A stretch of 17,934 bases of DNA from Fusobacterium sp. (lineage in GTDB: Bacteria > Fusobacteriota > Fusobacteriia > Fusobacteriales > Fusobacteriaceae): NCBI GenBank assembly GCA_020024915.1, contig JAHHSZ010000031.1, forward strand, positions 1-17,934, in the 5' to 3' direction. The notes beneath the pieces were generated by a model. It saw only the letters and a program-made list of their open reading frames with translations, was not told where the DNA came from and did no database searches. Position numbers and translations under genes: made by a program. Positions within the stretch are counted from its first letter, which is position 1. Each line of letters opens with the position of its first letter. This document shows, in pieces, positions 6,197-14,530 of this stretch.

Positions 6197-7816
6197 ATGA
6201 AAAAATTGATAACTCTATTATTAATAACATATATTTTTTCATATGCAAACTATCTCGTTACCAATAGTGAGATAGTTCTTTTTTATAATAAAGAGTATAA
6301 TAGCATAAAACATATAAGAGGTGATGTTTTTAATAAAACAGATATCTCAAAATTAGAGGGGAGTTTAATTTTAAATAACGAGGAGATAATTACTTTAAAT
6401 AAATATTTTATTGGTGCAGAAATGGTTACTCAAAACAATATTTTAAAATTAAACTATAGAATTAAAGAGAAAGATATAAGTATCTATATTATTCCTTCAA
6501 TGAGTGAGAGAGATAAGCTATATTTTAAAGTTGAATTAGGAGAGTTTAAGAATAAAGCTAAAAATATAGATTTTGCATTAAAAATAATACCTCAATATGA
6601 GAATAAATATGTTGATTTTAATGAAAAAAACAGCTCATATTCATATGATAATTTTCATATTAAAGCTGAAAATTATCAAGGAAAGTTATATATTACAAGG
6701 GATTCTGAGTTAGAAGATTTAAATTTAGAAGAGGTAAAAAACAAGGTAAAAAAATATCAAGATGATGGTTTATATTATATTGTAAAAGATATTGAAAAAG
6801 AGAGAGACTTAGTTTTAGTAATTAAATTTTACCAAGGGTTTCAAAAAGATTCTCAAATATTAAACCAGGATATATTTACAAATGAGATTGATTATTGGGA
6901 GAAAAATGGCTATGATGATAAATTTACTGAAAAGAAAGTTATTTTTCGGAAGGAACTTAAAAATTTACAGATAATGAGCTCTAGAAGTATCATACCAAAT
7001 AGGATAGATTATACAAAAAGTGAAAAAAATTTAAATACAAAAATAAAATTATACTACTTGAATACCCTATATGATAAAGGTTTTAATACAAATAAACTTT
7101 TTGAAGATATAAATATAAGCAAGAGTGAAAATGAGGCTATAATATACTATACTTTTCTCTTTAGATATTTGAATGATAGTGAAAATATCCTCAGTGGAAA
7201 TCTATTAAAGAGGAAGATAATGCCAGAGGTACTCTCTTTATTAGATTATTTAGAGGAAGTAGATGATGAGGTTATAAATATTAGAAATAATATTTATAGC
7301 TATTACTGGTACTATCAGTTAATAGAAGCCATTCAAGAAAGAGAAGAGTTTCAAAGTGAGAGAGAGTTTATAAAAAATAAGAAGGAGTTTCTTTTAAACT
7401 ATTTGAATAGAAATTTTGTGAGTGAGAATGGTTTGAAAAGTAGAAAAAATAGTAAAAGAGTAGATTATAAAAATATAAAATATATTGATTTTTTACCTCA
7501 AGAGGAGCAGTTAAAAATATTAAGAAAGGATTATAAAGAGAACTACAATAGTCATTATGGAGTTTTAATTCATGGAAAAGATGTGAATAGAATAGACTTA
7601 AATTATAATCTTGCTTTTATCTCAAAGTTATATAAAAATGGAGAGAGCTTTATAGCAGATAAATTATTTTTTAATATAAAAAACTATATTAAAAGAAATA
7701 ACTACTATGTATCTAATTATATATATTTAACTGGAGATAATATCCCAGGTATAGATGGGGAAACTTTATATTTATACTTTATAGCAGAAGAGTACAGGGA
7801 GAAATATGGAGATTAA
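6197..7816 (+). CDS. Unknown exported protein, possibly a glycoside-hydrolase-like two-domain fold
   Basis: The 539-residue product begins with a signal peptide (MKKLITLLLITYIFSYA, cleavage likely after Ala17), so it should be exported. The first half, to about residue 230, looks beta-rich. The second half is helical, with a segment around VIFRKELKNLQIMSSRSIIPN and a C-terminal NYNLAFISKLYKNGE. That order, a beta-sandwich followed by helical repeats, recalls the architecture of GH15-type glucoamylase-like proteins, but I cannot identify catalytic acids and treat the resemblance as a weak hypothesis. The gene lies 17 bases after mreB and overlaps the scpB start by 11 bases, so it belongs to the operon. 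A role in the cell envelope fits its location and neighbour MreB, without direct proof. Confidence 0.75.
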   Translation: MKKLITLLLITYIFSYANYLVTNSEIVLFYNKEYNSIKHIRGDVFNKTDISKLEGSLILNNEEIITLNKYFIGAEMVTQNNILKLNYRIKEKDISIYIIPSMSERDKLYFKVELGEFKNKAKNIDFALKIIPQYENKYVDFNEKNSSYSYDNFHIKAENYQGKLYITRDSELEDLNLEEVKNKVKKYQDDGLYYIVKDIEKERDLVLVIKFYQGFQKDSQILNQDIFTNEIDYWEKNGYDDKFTEKKVIFRKELKNLQIMSSRSIIPNRIDYTKSEKNLNTKIKLYYLNTLYDKGFNTNKLFEDINISKSENEAIIYYTFLFRYLNDSENILSGNLLKRKIMPEVLSLLDYLEEVDDEVINIRNNIYSYYWYYQLIEAIQEREEFQSEREFIKNKKEFLLNYLNRNFVSENGLKSRKNSKRVDYKNIKYIDFLPQEEQLKILRKDYKENYNSHYGVLIHGKDVNRIDLNYNLAFISKLYKNGESFIADKLFFNIKNYIKRNNYYVSNYIYLTGDNIPGIDGETLYLYFIAEEYREKYGD

Positions 7817-8342
7817 AAATAAAATTGAAGCAATTCTTCTCCTAGGTGGAGATGAAGTTAAGATAAAAGAGTTATCTAAGTTTTTTTCGATTCCTCTAGA
7901 TGAGGTATTAAAAATATTAGAGGAGTTAAAAGAAGAGAGAAGAGAAAGTGGAATAAATATAGAGATAGATGGTGAGGTTGTAAGTTTAGCAACTAATCCA
8001 ATCTATGGAGAGGTAATAAATGATTTTTTCCAACAGGAGAGCAAACCTAAAAAACTTTCAGGAGCAGCACTGGAGACACTTTCAATAATAGCATATCGTC
8101 AACCTGTAACAAAAGGAGAGATAGAAGCTATTAGAGGGGTATCTGTAGATAGAATAATTCAAAATTTAGAGGAGAAAAAATTCATAAGAGTGTGTGGAAA
8201 GAGAGAGACAATAGGAAGACCAAATTTATATGAGGTAACTAATAAATTTTTAGGTTACATAGGAATAAAAAAAATCGAGGAATTACCTAATTATTTAGAT
8301 GTGAGAGGAAGTGATGAAGATAGAAGAGATCAGAATAAATAA
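7806..8342 (+). CDS. scpB: Segregation and condensation protein B
   Basis: A 178-residue ScpB of typical length. The protein consists of two winged-helix domains; the conserved core reads LSGAALETLSIIAYRQPVTK followed by EIEAIRGVSVDRIIQNLEEK, and then GKRETIGRPNLYEVTNKFL. ScpB dimers bind the ScpA kleisin and regulate SMC for chromosome condensation and segregation. The ATG at 7806 overlaps the preceding gene by 11 bases, with an AGGGAG site just upstream, and the 3' end overlaps the next gene by 29 bases. The partner scpA is not within this window, whereas scpA-scpB-rluB is a common order elsewhere; the scpB-rluB half of that order is kept here. Confidence 0.92.
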   Translation: MEIKNKIEAILLLGGDEVKIKELSKFFSIPLDEVLKILEELKEERRESGINIEIDGEVVSLATNPIYGEVINDFFQQESKPKKLSGAALETLSIIAYRQPVTKGEIEAIRGVSVDRIIQNLEEKKFIRVCGKRETIGRPNLYEVTNKFLGYIGIKKIEELPNYLDVRGSDEDRRDQNK

Positions 8343-9030
8343 GTATCTAGCTTCTTTGGGAGTAGGTTCAAGAAGAGAGATTGATAAATTGATAGAAGAG
8401 GGAAAAATAAAGGTCAATGGAGAGATAATCTCAGCTGGAATAAAGGTAACAGAGGAAGATGAAATCGAGGTAAAGGGAAAGAAAATTAAAAAAATTGGGG
8501 AAAAGAAAGTATACTATATGTTAAATAAACCTTTGGAGATATTGAGTTCAGCTAAAGATGATAGAGGGAGGAAAACTGTTGTGGATCTAATTAGATGTAA
8601 AGAGAGAATATTTCCTATTGGAAGATTGGATTATAATACAACAGGACTGATTCTACTTACTAATGATGGAGAGCTATTTAATAGAGTGATACACCCTCGT
8701 TCAGAGATATATAAAGAGTACTATGTTAAGGTGTTGGGAGAGGTAAAGGAGAGCTCTATAAAAAAACTTGAGAATGGAGTTGAATTGGAAGATGGTAAAA
8801 CTCTGCCTGCATATGTAAAAGTACTATCTAAAGAGAGAGGAAAGAGTGAGCTATTGATCTCTATAAGAGAGGGAAGAAATAGACAGGTGAGAAGAATGTT
8901 AGACGCAGTTAATCACCCTGTAGTTATTTTGAGAAGAGAGAGAATAGGGAAGTTAGCTTTGGGCAAATTAAGAGTTGGAGAGTATAGAGAGTTGACAGTA
9001 GAGGAAGTAAAATACCTATATTCTTTATAA
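8314..9030 (+). CDS. rluB: RluB/RsuA-family rRNA pseudouridine synthase
   Basis: The 238-residue protein has an N-terminal S4 RNA-binding domain (about residues 6-55: RINKYLASLGVGSRREIDKL) and a RsuA/RluB-type catalytic domain. The signature GRLDYNTTGLILLTNDGEL carries the catalytic Asp106, and the later GRNRQVRRM motif is also present. Family members isomerise a specific uridine in 23S (RluB, RluE, RluF) or 16S rRNA (RsuA); the neighbourhood with scpB favours the RluB type. I start at ATG 8314 rather than the in-frame GTG at 8311, because the AGAGGA site (8304-8309) is too close to the GTG. The start lies inside scpB, so translation is probably coupled. The operon seems to end here. Confidence 0.9.
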   Translation: MKIEEIRINKYLASLGVGSRREIDKLIEEGKIKVNGEIISAGIKVTEEDEIEVKGKKIKKIGEKKVYYMLNKPLEILSSAKDDRGRKTVVDLIRCKERIFPIGRLDYNTTGLILLTNDGELFNRVIHPRSEIYKEYYVKVLGEVKESSIKKLENGVELEDGKTLPAYVKVLSKERGKSELLISIREGRNRQVRRMLDAVNHPVVILRRERIGKLALGKLRVGEYRELTVEEVKYLYSL

Positions 9031-9038
9031 TTAAATTA

Positions 9039-9047
9039 TGTTATAAT
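9039..9047 (+). promoter_or_regulatory. Extended -10 promoter of gatCAB
   Basis: TG (9039-9040), one base, then TATAAT (9042-9047) forms an extended -10 element. A convincing -35 box at the right distance is missing, as is usual for this promoter class. A second TATAAT at 9064-9069 is too close to the AGGAGG at 9070-9074 to be the main start. Confidence 0.6.
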
Positions 9048-9082
9048 ATAGGGTAAAAACAAGTATAATAGGAGGCAAAAAT

Positions 9083-9370
9083 ATGGCATTAACAAGAGAA
9101 GAGGTTTTAAATGTAGCTAAACTTGCTAGATTAAAATTTCAACCTGATGAAATTGAAAAATTTCAAATAGAATTAAATGACATACTTGGATATATTGATA
9201 TGTTGAATGAAGTGGAAACTGAAGAAGTTACAGCTATGACACAGGTAAATTCACAAGTAAATAATTTGAGAGAAGATATAGTGAAAGAATCTTTAACAGT
9301 TGAAAAAGCACTTTCAAATGCTCCAGATTCTGGTGATGGTGCAATAATAGTACCAAAAGTAGTTGGTTAA
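9083..9370 (+). CDS. gatC: Aspartyl/glutamyl-tRNA amidotransferase subunit C
   Basis: A 95-residue protein with the GatC pattern: N-terminal LTREEVLNVAKLARLKF, a helix around LNDILGYIDMLNEV, and the C-terminal DAPD-like patch (NAPDSGDGAIIVPKVV). GatC wraps between GatA and GatB and stabilises the heterotrimer that converts Glu-tRNA(Gln) or Asp-tRNA(Asn) to the amidated forms. It is first in the gatC-gatA-gatB operon, with AGGAGG (9069-9074) before the ATG. A 62-base gap separates it from gatA, within which I see no hairpin or promoter of note. Confidence 0.95.
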   Translation: MALTREEVLNVAKLARLKFQPDEIEKFQIELNDILGYIDMLNEVETEEVTAMTQVNSQVNNLREDIVKESLTVEKALSNAPDSGDGAIIVPKVVG

Positions 9371-9432
9371 TTAGAATAGAAGAAGATTAGTAGATAATCA
9401 TAGAGAGTGTAAAACTAAGGAGGATTTTTTTA

Positions 9433-10890
9433 ATGGAGAATTTGTATAAATTATCTGCCTTTGAGATAAGAGAGAAGATTTTAAAAGGTGAAGTAAAATC
9501 AGAAGATTTAGTTCAAAAAATATTTGAAAGAATAGAAAAAATAGATGGTAATATTGGAAGTTTTGTTTCTTTAAGAAAAGAAAAAGCTTTACAAGAGGCT
9601 AGAATAATTGATGAGAAGATAAAAAATGGAGAAAAAGTGGGAGAGTTAGCAGGGGTACCAGTGGCTATAAAAGATAATATGGTATCTGAAGGAGATAAAA
9701 CAACTGCTTGTTCAAAAATTTTATCAAACTATACAGGTATATATGATGGAACAGTTGTAAAGAAATTAAAAGAGGCAGATGCAATCATAATAGGAATAAC
9801 TAATATGGATGAGTTTGCTATGGGAAGTACAACAAAGACATCTATTCACCATGTCACAAGAAACCCTTGGAATAATGAGAGAGTACCAGGAGGAAGTAGT
9901 GGAGGAGCTGCTGCTAGTATAGCTGCTCAAGAGGCATATATCTCTTTAGGATCTGACACTGGTGGAAGTATAAGACAACCAGCTTCATTCTGTGGAGTAG
10001 TTGGAATGAAGCCTACTTATGGAAGAGTATCAAGATATGGACTTATGGCTTTTGCTTCATCTCTTGATCAAATAGGACCAATAGCTAAAAAAGTTGAGGA
10101 TATAGCTTTAGCTATGAATGTTATAGCTGGTCCTGATGATTATGATGCAACTGTTGTAAATTGTGAAGTTCCTGACTATACTCAATTTTTAAATCAAGAT
10201 ATAAAGGGAATGAAAATAGGAGTACCTAAGGAGTACTTTATAGATGGAATAAATCCAGAAGTTAGAAAGATAATGGATAGTTCTTTAGAAAAATTTAAAG
10301 AGTTAGGAGCAGAGATAGTTGAAGTTTCTCTACCACATACAAAATATGCTGTTCCAACTTACTATGTAATAGCCCCAGCTGAAGCAAGTTCAAACTTAGC
10401 TAGATTTGATGGTATAAGATATGGATATAGAAGTGAAAATATAGAAAATATAAATGATCTATATGTTAACTCAAGAAGTGAAGGTTTTGGAGATGAAGTA
10501 AAAAGAAGAATTATGATAGGAACTTATGTTTTAAGTGCTGGTTTCTATGATGCATACTTCAAAAAGGCTCAAAAAGTAAGAGCAAAGATAAAAGATGATT
10601 TTGAAAAAGCTTTTGAAAATGTAGATATAATATTCACTCCTGTATCACCAACAACAGCATTTAGATTAGATGATAAAAAGACACCAATAGAGTTATACCT
10701 AGAGGATATATTTACAATTTCAGCAAACTTAGCTGGAATACCAGGAATTTCAATTCCAGCAGGAAAAGTAGAGGGATTACCTATAGGAATTCAATTATTG
10801 GGAAAACCTTTTGGAGAGGGAGAGTTGATCAAAGCTGGATCAGCTTTTGAAAAAGTAAGAGGGGAATGGGAGCTTCCTGAATTAGATTAG
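9433..10890 (+). CDS. gatA: Aspartyl/glutamyl-tRNA amidotransferase subunit A
   Basis: The 485-residue glutaminase subunit of GatCAB belongs to the amidase signature family. The Ser-cisSer-Lys catalytic triad is intact: Lys80 in VAIKDN, Ser155 in GGSSGG, and the nucleophile Ser179 in GSDTGGS. Each is one residue after the positions I recall for Staphylococcus aureus GatA. It releases ammonia from glutamine, and the ammonia passes through a channel to GatB. The start at 9433 follows AAGGAGG (9417-9423), and the stop is 18 bases before gatB. Presence of GatCAB implies indirect synthesis of Gln-tRNA and/or Asn-tRNA; which of the two depends on whether GlnRS and AsnRS exist elsewhere in the genome. 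Confidence 0.96.
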   Translation: MENLYKLSAFEIREKILKGEVKSEDLVQKIFERIEKIDGNIGSFVSLRKEKALQEARIIDEKIKNGEKVGELAGVPVAIKDNMVSEGDKTTACSKILSNYTGIYDGTVVKKLKEADAIIIGITNMDEFAMGSTTKTSIHHVTRNPWNNERVPGGSSGGAAASIAAQEAYISLGSDTGGSIRQPASFCGVVGMKPTYGRVSRYGLMAFASSLDQIGPIAKKVEDIALAMNVIAGPDDYDATVVNCEVPDYTQFLNQDIKGMKIGVPKEYFIDGINPEVRKIMDSSLEKFKELGAEIVEVSLPHTKYAVPTYYVIAPAEASSNLARFDGIRYGYRSENIENINDLYVNSRSEGFGDEVKRRIMIGTYVLSAGFYDAYFKKAQKVRAKIKDDFEKAFENVDIIFTPVSPTTAFRLDDKKTPIELYLEDIFTISANLAGIPGISIPAGKVEGLPIGIQLLGKPFGEGELIKAGSAFEKVRGEWELPELD

Positions 10891-10908
10891 GAGAAAAGGA
10901 GAAAAGAT

Positions 10909-12348
10909 ATGAGAGAATGGGAATCAGTAATCGGGCTTGAAGTCCACCTACAATTAAAAACTGGAACAAAGGTTTGGTGTGGTTGTAGTGCTGACTATGA
11001 TAATGCTGAATCAAATACAAATACTTGTCCTATCTGTTTAGGACACCCTGGAGCACTACCTAAACTTAATAAAAAAGTAGTAGAATATGCAGTAAAAGCT
11101 GGATTAGCATTAAGTTGTAAAATAAATAATGAAAGTAGTTTTGATAGAAAAAACTATTTTTATCCAGATACACCTAAAAACTATCAAATAACACAATTTG
11201 ATAAATCATATGCTGAAAAAGGTTCATTAGAGTTTAAATTAAACTCTGGTAGAGAGGTAAAAGTAGGAATTACAAAATTACAAATAGAGGAGGACGCAGC
11301 TAAATCAATACATGCTGAACATGAGTCTTTGATTAACTTTAATAGAGCATCTATACCATTGATAGAGATAATTTCAGAACCAGATATGAGAAGTTCTGAA
11401 GAGGCTTATGAGTATTTAAACACTTTAAAGAGTGTTATTAAATATACAGGTGTAAGTGATGTTTCGATGGAATTAGGATCTTTAAGATGTGATGCTAATA
11501 TATCTGTAATGGAAAAAGGATCAAAAGTCTATGGAACTAGAGTTGAAGTAAAAAATTTAAACTCATTTAAAGCAGTAGCAAGAGCTATAGATTATGAGAT
11601 AGGAAGACAGATTGAAACTATTGAAAATGGTGGAAAAATTTATCAAGAGACAAGATTGTGGGATGAGGAAACTCAAACTACAAAAGTGATGAGAAGTAAA
11701 GAGGAAGCAATGGATTATAGATATTTTCCAGAACCAGATCTTTTAAAGCTTGTAATAACTGATGAAGAGATAGAAGCTATTAGAGAGACTATGCCAGAAT
11801 CAAAAGTTGAAAAAATAGAGAGATTTATAACTGAGTATGGATTGCCAGAGTATGATGCTAATATTCTATGTGAAGATATAGAGTTAGCTGATTATTTTGA
11901 AGGTGTTGCAAAATCTTCAAATAATGGAAAACTTAGTGCAAACTGGATAATGACAGATGTTATGAGAGTCTTAAAAGATAGAAATACAACCATTGAGGAG
12001 TTTATAATCTCTGCAGAGCATCTAGCTCAAATAATAGCTTTGATAGAGAAGGGAATAATCTCGACTAAGATTGCAAAAGAGTTATTTGAGATAAAATTAA
12101 CAGATGAGAGAGCACCTGAAGAGATAGTAAAAGAAAAAGGAATGGTTCAAGTAGCTGATACAGGAGCTATAGAAGTTATGGTAGATGAGGTAATTGCTAA
12201 CAATCCTAAGATGGTAGAGGATTATAAAAACTCTGACGAGGGAAGAAAACCAAGAGTATTAAAAGGACTTATTGGACAGGTTATGAAGCTTTCTAAAGGA
12301 AAAGCAAATCCTACATTAGTAACAGAGATAATGACTAATAAGTTATAA
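10909..12348 (+). CDS. gatB: Aspartyl/glutamyl-tRNA amidotransferase subunit B
   Basis: A 479-residue GatB, the kinase/transamidase subunit that phosphorylates the misacylated tRNA and amidates it. The N-terminal GLEVHLQL is followed by four zinc-type cysteines (Cys24, Cys26, Cys40, Cys43; WCGC and CPICLGHPG). The SLRCDANISV segment, the YRYFPEPDL motif and the C-terminal YqeY-like tail are present. AAAGGAG (10895-10901) sits 7 bases before the ATG. It is the last gene of the operon; a strong hairpin terminator follows about 25 bases after the stop codon. Confidence 0.96.
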   Translation: MREWESVIGLEVHLQLKTGTKVWCGCSADYDNAESNTNTCPICLGHPGALPKLNKKVVEYAVKAGLALSCKINNESSFDRKNYFYPDTPKNYQITQFDKSYAEKGSLEFKLNSGREVKVGITKLQIEEDAAKSIHAEHESLINFNRASIPLIEIISEPDMRSSEEAYEYLNTLKSVIKYTGVSDVSMELGSLRCDANISVMEKGSKVYGTRVEVKNLNSFKAVARAIDYEIGRQIETIENGGKIYQETRLWDEETQTTKVMRSKEEAMDYRYFPEPDLLKLVITDEEIEAIRETMPESKVEKIERFITEYGLPEYDANILCEDIELADYFEGVAKSSNNGKLSANWIMTDVMRVLKDRNTTIEEFIISAEHLAQIIALIEKGIISTKIAKELFEIKLTDERAPEEIVKEKGMVQVADTGAIEVMVDEVIANNPKMVEDYKNSDEGRKPRVLKGLIGQVMKLSKGKANPTLVTEIMTNKL

Positions 12349-12368
12349 AAATAATACAAATCAATTAT

Positions 12369-12418
12369 AAAAAAGGGAGAAATTAACTAGTTTGTTAAGG
12401 TTAATTTTCTCTCTTTTT
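12369..12418. terminator. Bidirectional terminator between gatB and the channel gene
   Basis: GAGAAATTAAC (12377-12387) pairs with GTTAATTTTCTC (12400-12411), with one bulged base. The stem is followed by T-rich sequence on the plus strand, and six A's at 12369-12374 give a T-tract on the minus strand. It can therefore end both the gatCAB transcript and the converging rpoN-channel transcript. Confidence 0.8.
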
Positions 12419-12436
12419 ATTATTTTAAAATAATAA

Positions 12437-13180
12437 TTATTTATTTTTATGATCAGCAGAAAGAATACCTGAACCAATTAATAGACCTAAAATAACATTT
12501 GTTAAGATTATACCTAAGATAATTTCGACTATTACTAAAAATTGACCTATAGGGACAATGGGATAGATATCTCCATATCCAGTAGTAGAGATTGTTATAA
12601 AACTAAAATATATGTGCTTCATATAAAAATGAAAACTGGGCATACTAGGATCTATACCATGAAATATAGGTTCATTAGATAACAGACTCAAAAGTGTATA
12701 TATAAGCCCAAAACTTATGGCTATTGTAATATAGGTAGTTATTACAATTCCAATATCTTTTATCATTATCTTTCTTCTTCTTTTAAAAAAATCCACTATC
12801 ACGTATTTAAGAAGAATTACGTGAGAAATTATTAAAAGAGAAACATTAAAGAATGATAGAAAGTTGAATATATATTGGATTTTAATATTATTTTCATTTA
12901 AATTTAAAGAAAAATCTACTATAGGAATAAGTAGTAGATAGTAAAGTATTAGAATAGTAGCTTTTATTGGTCCATCTTTAAACAGGAAGTTTCTCTGTTT
13001 TATAAAGACTAAAGGTAGAATGTCAAAAAATATCTTTATTCCAGTAAAAATTATCTCAGCTGAATTAAATTTATATTCCACTATACCATGAACAAAAATA
13101 GAGATAAAAAAAGAAAGTATAAATGCTATGGTAGTTACTTTAAAAAAATGGATAATTTGTTTTTTTTGATAAAGTTGCAT
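12437..13180 (-). CDS. Potassium-channel-like membrane protein
   Basis: This 247-residue protein has hydrophobic segments near residues 13-32, 42-60, 73-90, 103-127 and 142-165. A pore helix and the selectivity filter TTGYGD (199-204) follow, then a final inner helix at about 208-238. The filter is canonical for K+ channels of the Ion_trans_2 type, and the subunit would assemble as a tetramer in the inner membrane. There is no RCK/TrkA-N domain and almost no cytoplasmic tail, and the arginine-rich S4 pattern of voltage sensors is not evident, so gating cannot be inferred. The ATG has AAGGAG about 9 bases upstream. It lies 31 bases after rpoN on the same strand and is probably co-transcribed with it. 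Confidence 0.82.
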   Translation of the reverse strand: MQLYQKKQIIHFFKVTTIAFILSFFISIFVHGIVEYKFNSAEIIFTGIKIFFDILPLVFIKQRNFLFKDGPIKATILILYYLLLIPIVDFSLNLNENNIKIQYIFNFLSFFNVSLLIISHVILLKYVIVDFFKRRRKIMIKDIGIVITTYITIAISFGLIYTLLSLLSNEPIFHGIDPSMPSFHFYMKHIYFSFITISTTGYGDIYPIVPIGQFLVIVEIILGIILTNVILGLLIGSGILSADHKNK

Positions 13181-13211
13181 AGAAATCTCTCCTTAAGTTT
13201 TCTAAAAAATA

Positions 13212-14453
13212 CTAAATTTTAGTTTTTTTTCTCTCTTTAGTTGAAGGAAAACCAAGTTCCTCTCTATACTTTGCAACAGTTCTTCGAGCAATTTTAAAAT
13301 TTTTCTCCCTCAGTAGAGAAGTCAGTTTTTCATCAGAATAGGGAGCTCTTTTATCTTCATTACTTATAAACTTCTCCAATAGGATTTTAATTGTAATAGA
13401 GGTAGAATCACTAATAAAAAGTGATTTAAAAGAGATAATTCCCTGTGGAGTTTCTAGATACTTATCTTTTATAGCTCTAGAAATAGTTGATTCATGAAGT
13501 CCTAAGTCTTTGGCAACATCTTTTAAAATCAGAGATTTCAAAAAGTTACTACCATAAAAGAAAAAATCACGCTGTTTAACCAATAGAATTTCTAAGATTT
13601 TAGAGAGTGTTTGATACCTTTTTTCCAAACACTTAATAATATTAATGGCTGTATAGATGGAGTTTTTATTAGCTTCATTACTATTGACATATGAAGAGTT
13701 AAGATTAATTTTTGGAATAGCCTCTTCATTTATTTTAAATATTAAAGCTCCATCATTTATCTCTATTTTAGCTTCTGGAATAATATAGTTAGTGCTGTCA
13801 TTGACAATATAACCTCTAGAAGGAATAGGAGATAGGGTTTTAATTAATTTTAAATAATCTAAAATCTCTCCTTTTGAGATATTTAATTTATTTGAAATTA
13901 ACTCAAAATTTTGGTTGGCAATATCTTCTAAATGGTTATCAATTAAAAGAAAGAGAACCTTATCATCAATTTGCTTATATCTTAACTGTATTTTTAAGCA
14001 ATCTTTTAAATTTTCAGCTCCAACTCCTATAGGTTCTAGAGAATAGATTATATTAAAAGCTTCATTAAGTGATTTAGTAGATAATTTTAGAAGTTTTTTA
14101 ATATCAAGTTTTCCCATTGCTAAATATCCCTTTGAATCCAAATTGTTAATAATAAATATACAGATCTCTCTGAGTTTAGCTGAGATTTTTAAGTATCTTA
14201 TCTGCTCCTCTAAAATATCAAATAGAGTCTCCTCTTTGGACATAAATTCAAGAGGAGAGATATAGTCATCACTGTTAGATTTAAAAGAAGATTTAGAAGA
14301 ATAATTAATCTCTATAGCTGGATTTACAACTGCTTCTTTTTCAATGTATTCTCTAAGTTTAGACGAAGACATTTGTAAAATATTCATAGAAGTTTTCATC
14401 TCTTGAGTAAGTATAAGTTTTGTTTCCTGTTTTAAATTTAATGAAAAATCCAA
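13212..14453 (-). CDS. rpoN: RNA polymerase sigma-54 factor
   Basis: The product is sigma-54, which binds -24/-12 promoters and needs an enhancer-binding ATPase to open them. Region I is recognisable at the N-terminus (LNLKQETKLILTQEMKTSMN, then ILQMSSSKLREYI). A central core-binding region follows, then the HTH (DVAKDLGLHESTISRAIKDK) and the RpoN box ARRTVAKYRE close to the C-terminus. At about 413 residues it is slightly short for the family, and the acidic region II is small. A GTG at 14462 is the longest in-frame start, but the ribosome binding site AAGGGGGTG abuts it. The TTG at 14453-14451 has that site at proper spacing, so I prefer it. No enhancer-binding regulator gene is in the window. 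Confidence 0.93.
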   Translation of the reverse strand: MDFSLNLKQETKLILTQEMKTSMNILQMSSSKLREYIEKEAVVNPAIEINYSSKSSFKSNSDDYISPLEFMSKEETLFDILEEQIRYLKISAKLREICIFIINNLDSKGYLAMGKLDIKKLLKLSTKSLNEAFNIIYSLEPIGVGAENLKDCLKIQLRYKQIDDKVLFLLIDNHLEDIANQNFELISNKLNISKGEILDYLKLIKTLSPIPSRGYIVNDSTNYIIPEAKIEINDGALIFKINEEAIPKINLNSSYVNSNEANKNSIYTAINIIKCLEKRYQTLSKILEILLVKQRDFFFYGSNFLKSLILKDVAKDLGLHESTISRAIKDKYLETPQGIISFKSLFISDSTSITIKILLEKFISNEDKRAPYSDEKLTSLLREKNFKIARRTVAKYREELGFPSTKERKKTKI

Positions 14454-14479
14454 TGTAAACACACCCCCTTTATTTTAAT

Positions 14480-14515
14480 AAAAAAAGATGGCTTTAAATA
14501 AAGTCATCTTTTTTA
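14480..14515 (-). terminator. Terminator of pssA
   Basis: A stem of about 15 pairs with one mismatch and a two-to-four base loop joins 14481-14496 and 14499-14514. On the minus strand it ends in a run of seven T's. It lies just after the pssA stop codon and before the rpoN start, so it separates the two genes' transcripts. The symmetric A/T flanks could also allow activity on the other strand. Confidence 0.75.
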
Positions 14516-14530
14516 ACTAAATTTAATTAA

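Noticed and set aside
6197..7816. Exported protein as MreC
   Set aside because: It has a cleavable-type signal peptide, is much longer than MreC, and lacks the N-terminal anchor plus coiled-coil plus beta-domain layout.
14481..14497. GATGGC...TTTAAA as a sigma-54 -24/-12 promoter upstream of rpoN
   Set aside because: The spacing and the GC doublet at -12 do not fit, and the bases are part of the pssA terminator stem. No other convincing -24/-12 site was seen in the window.
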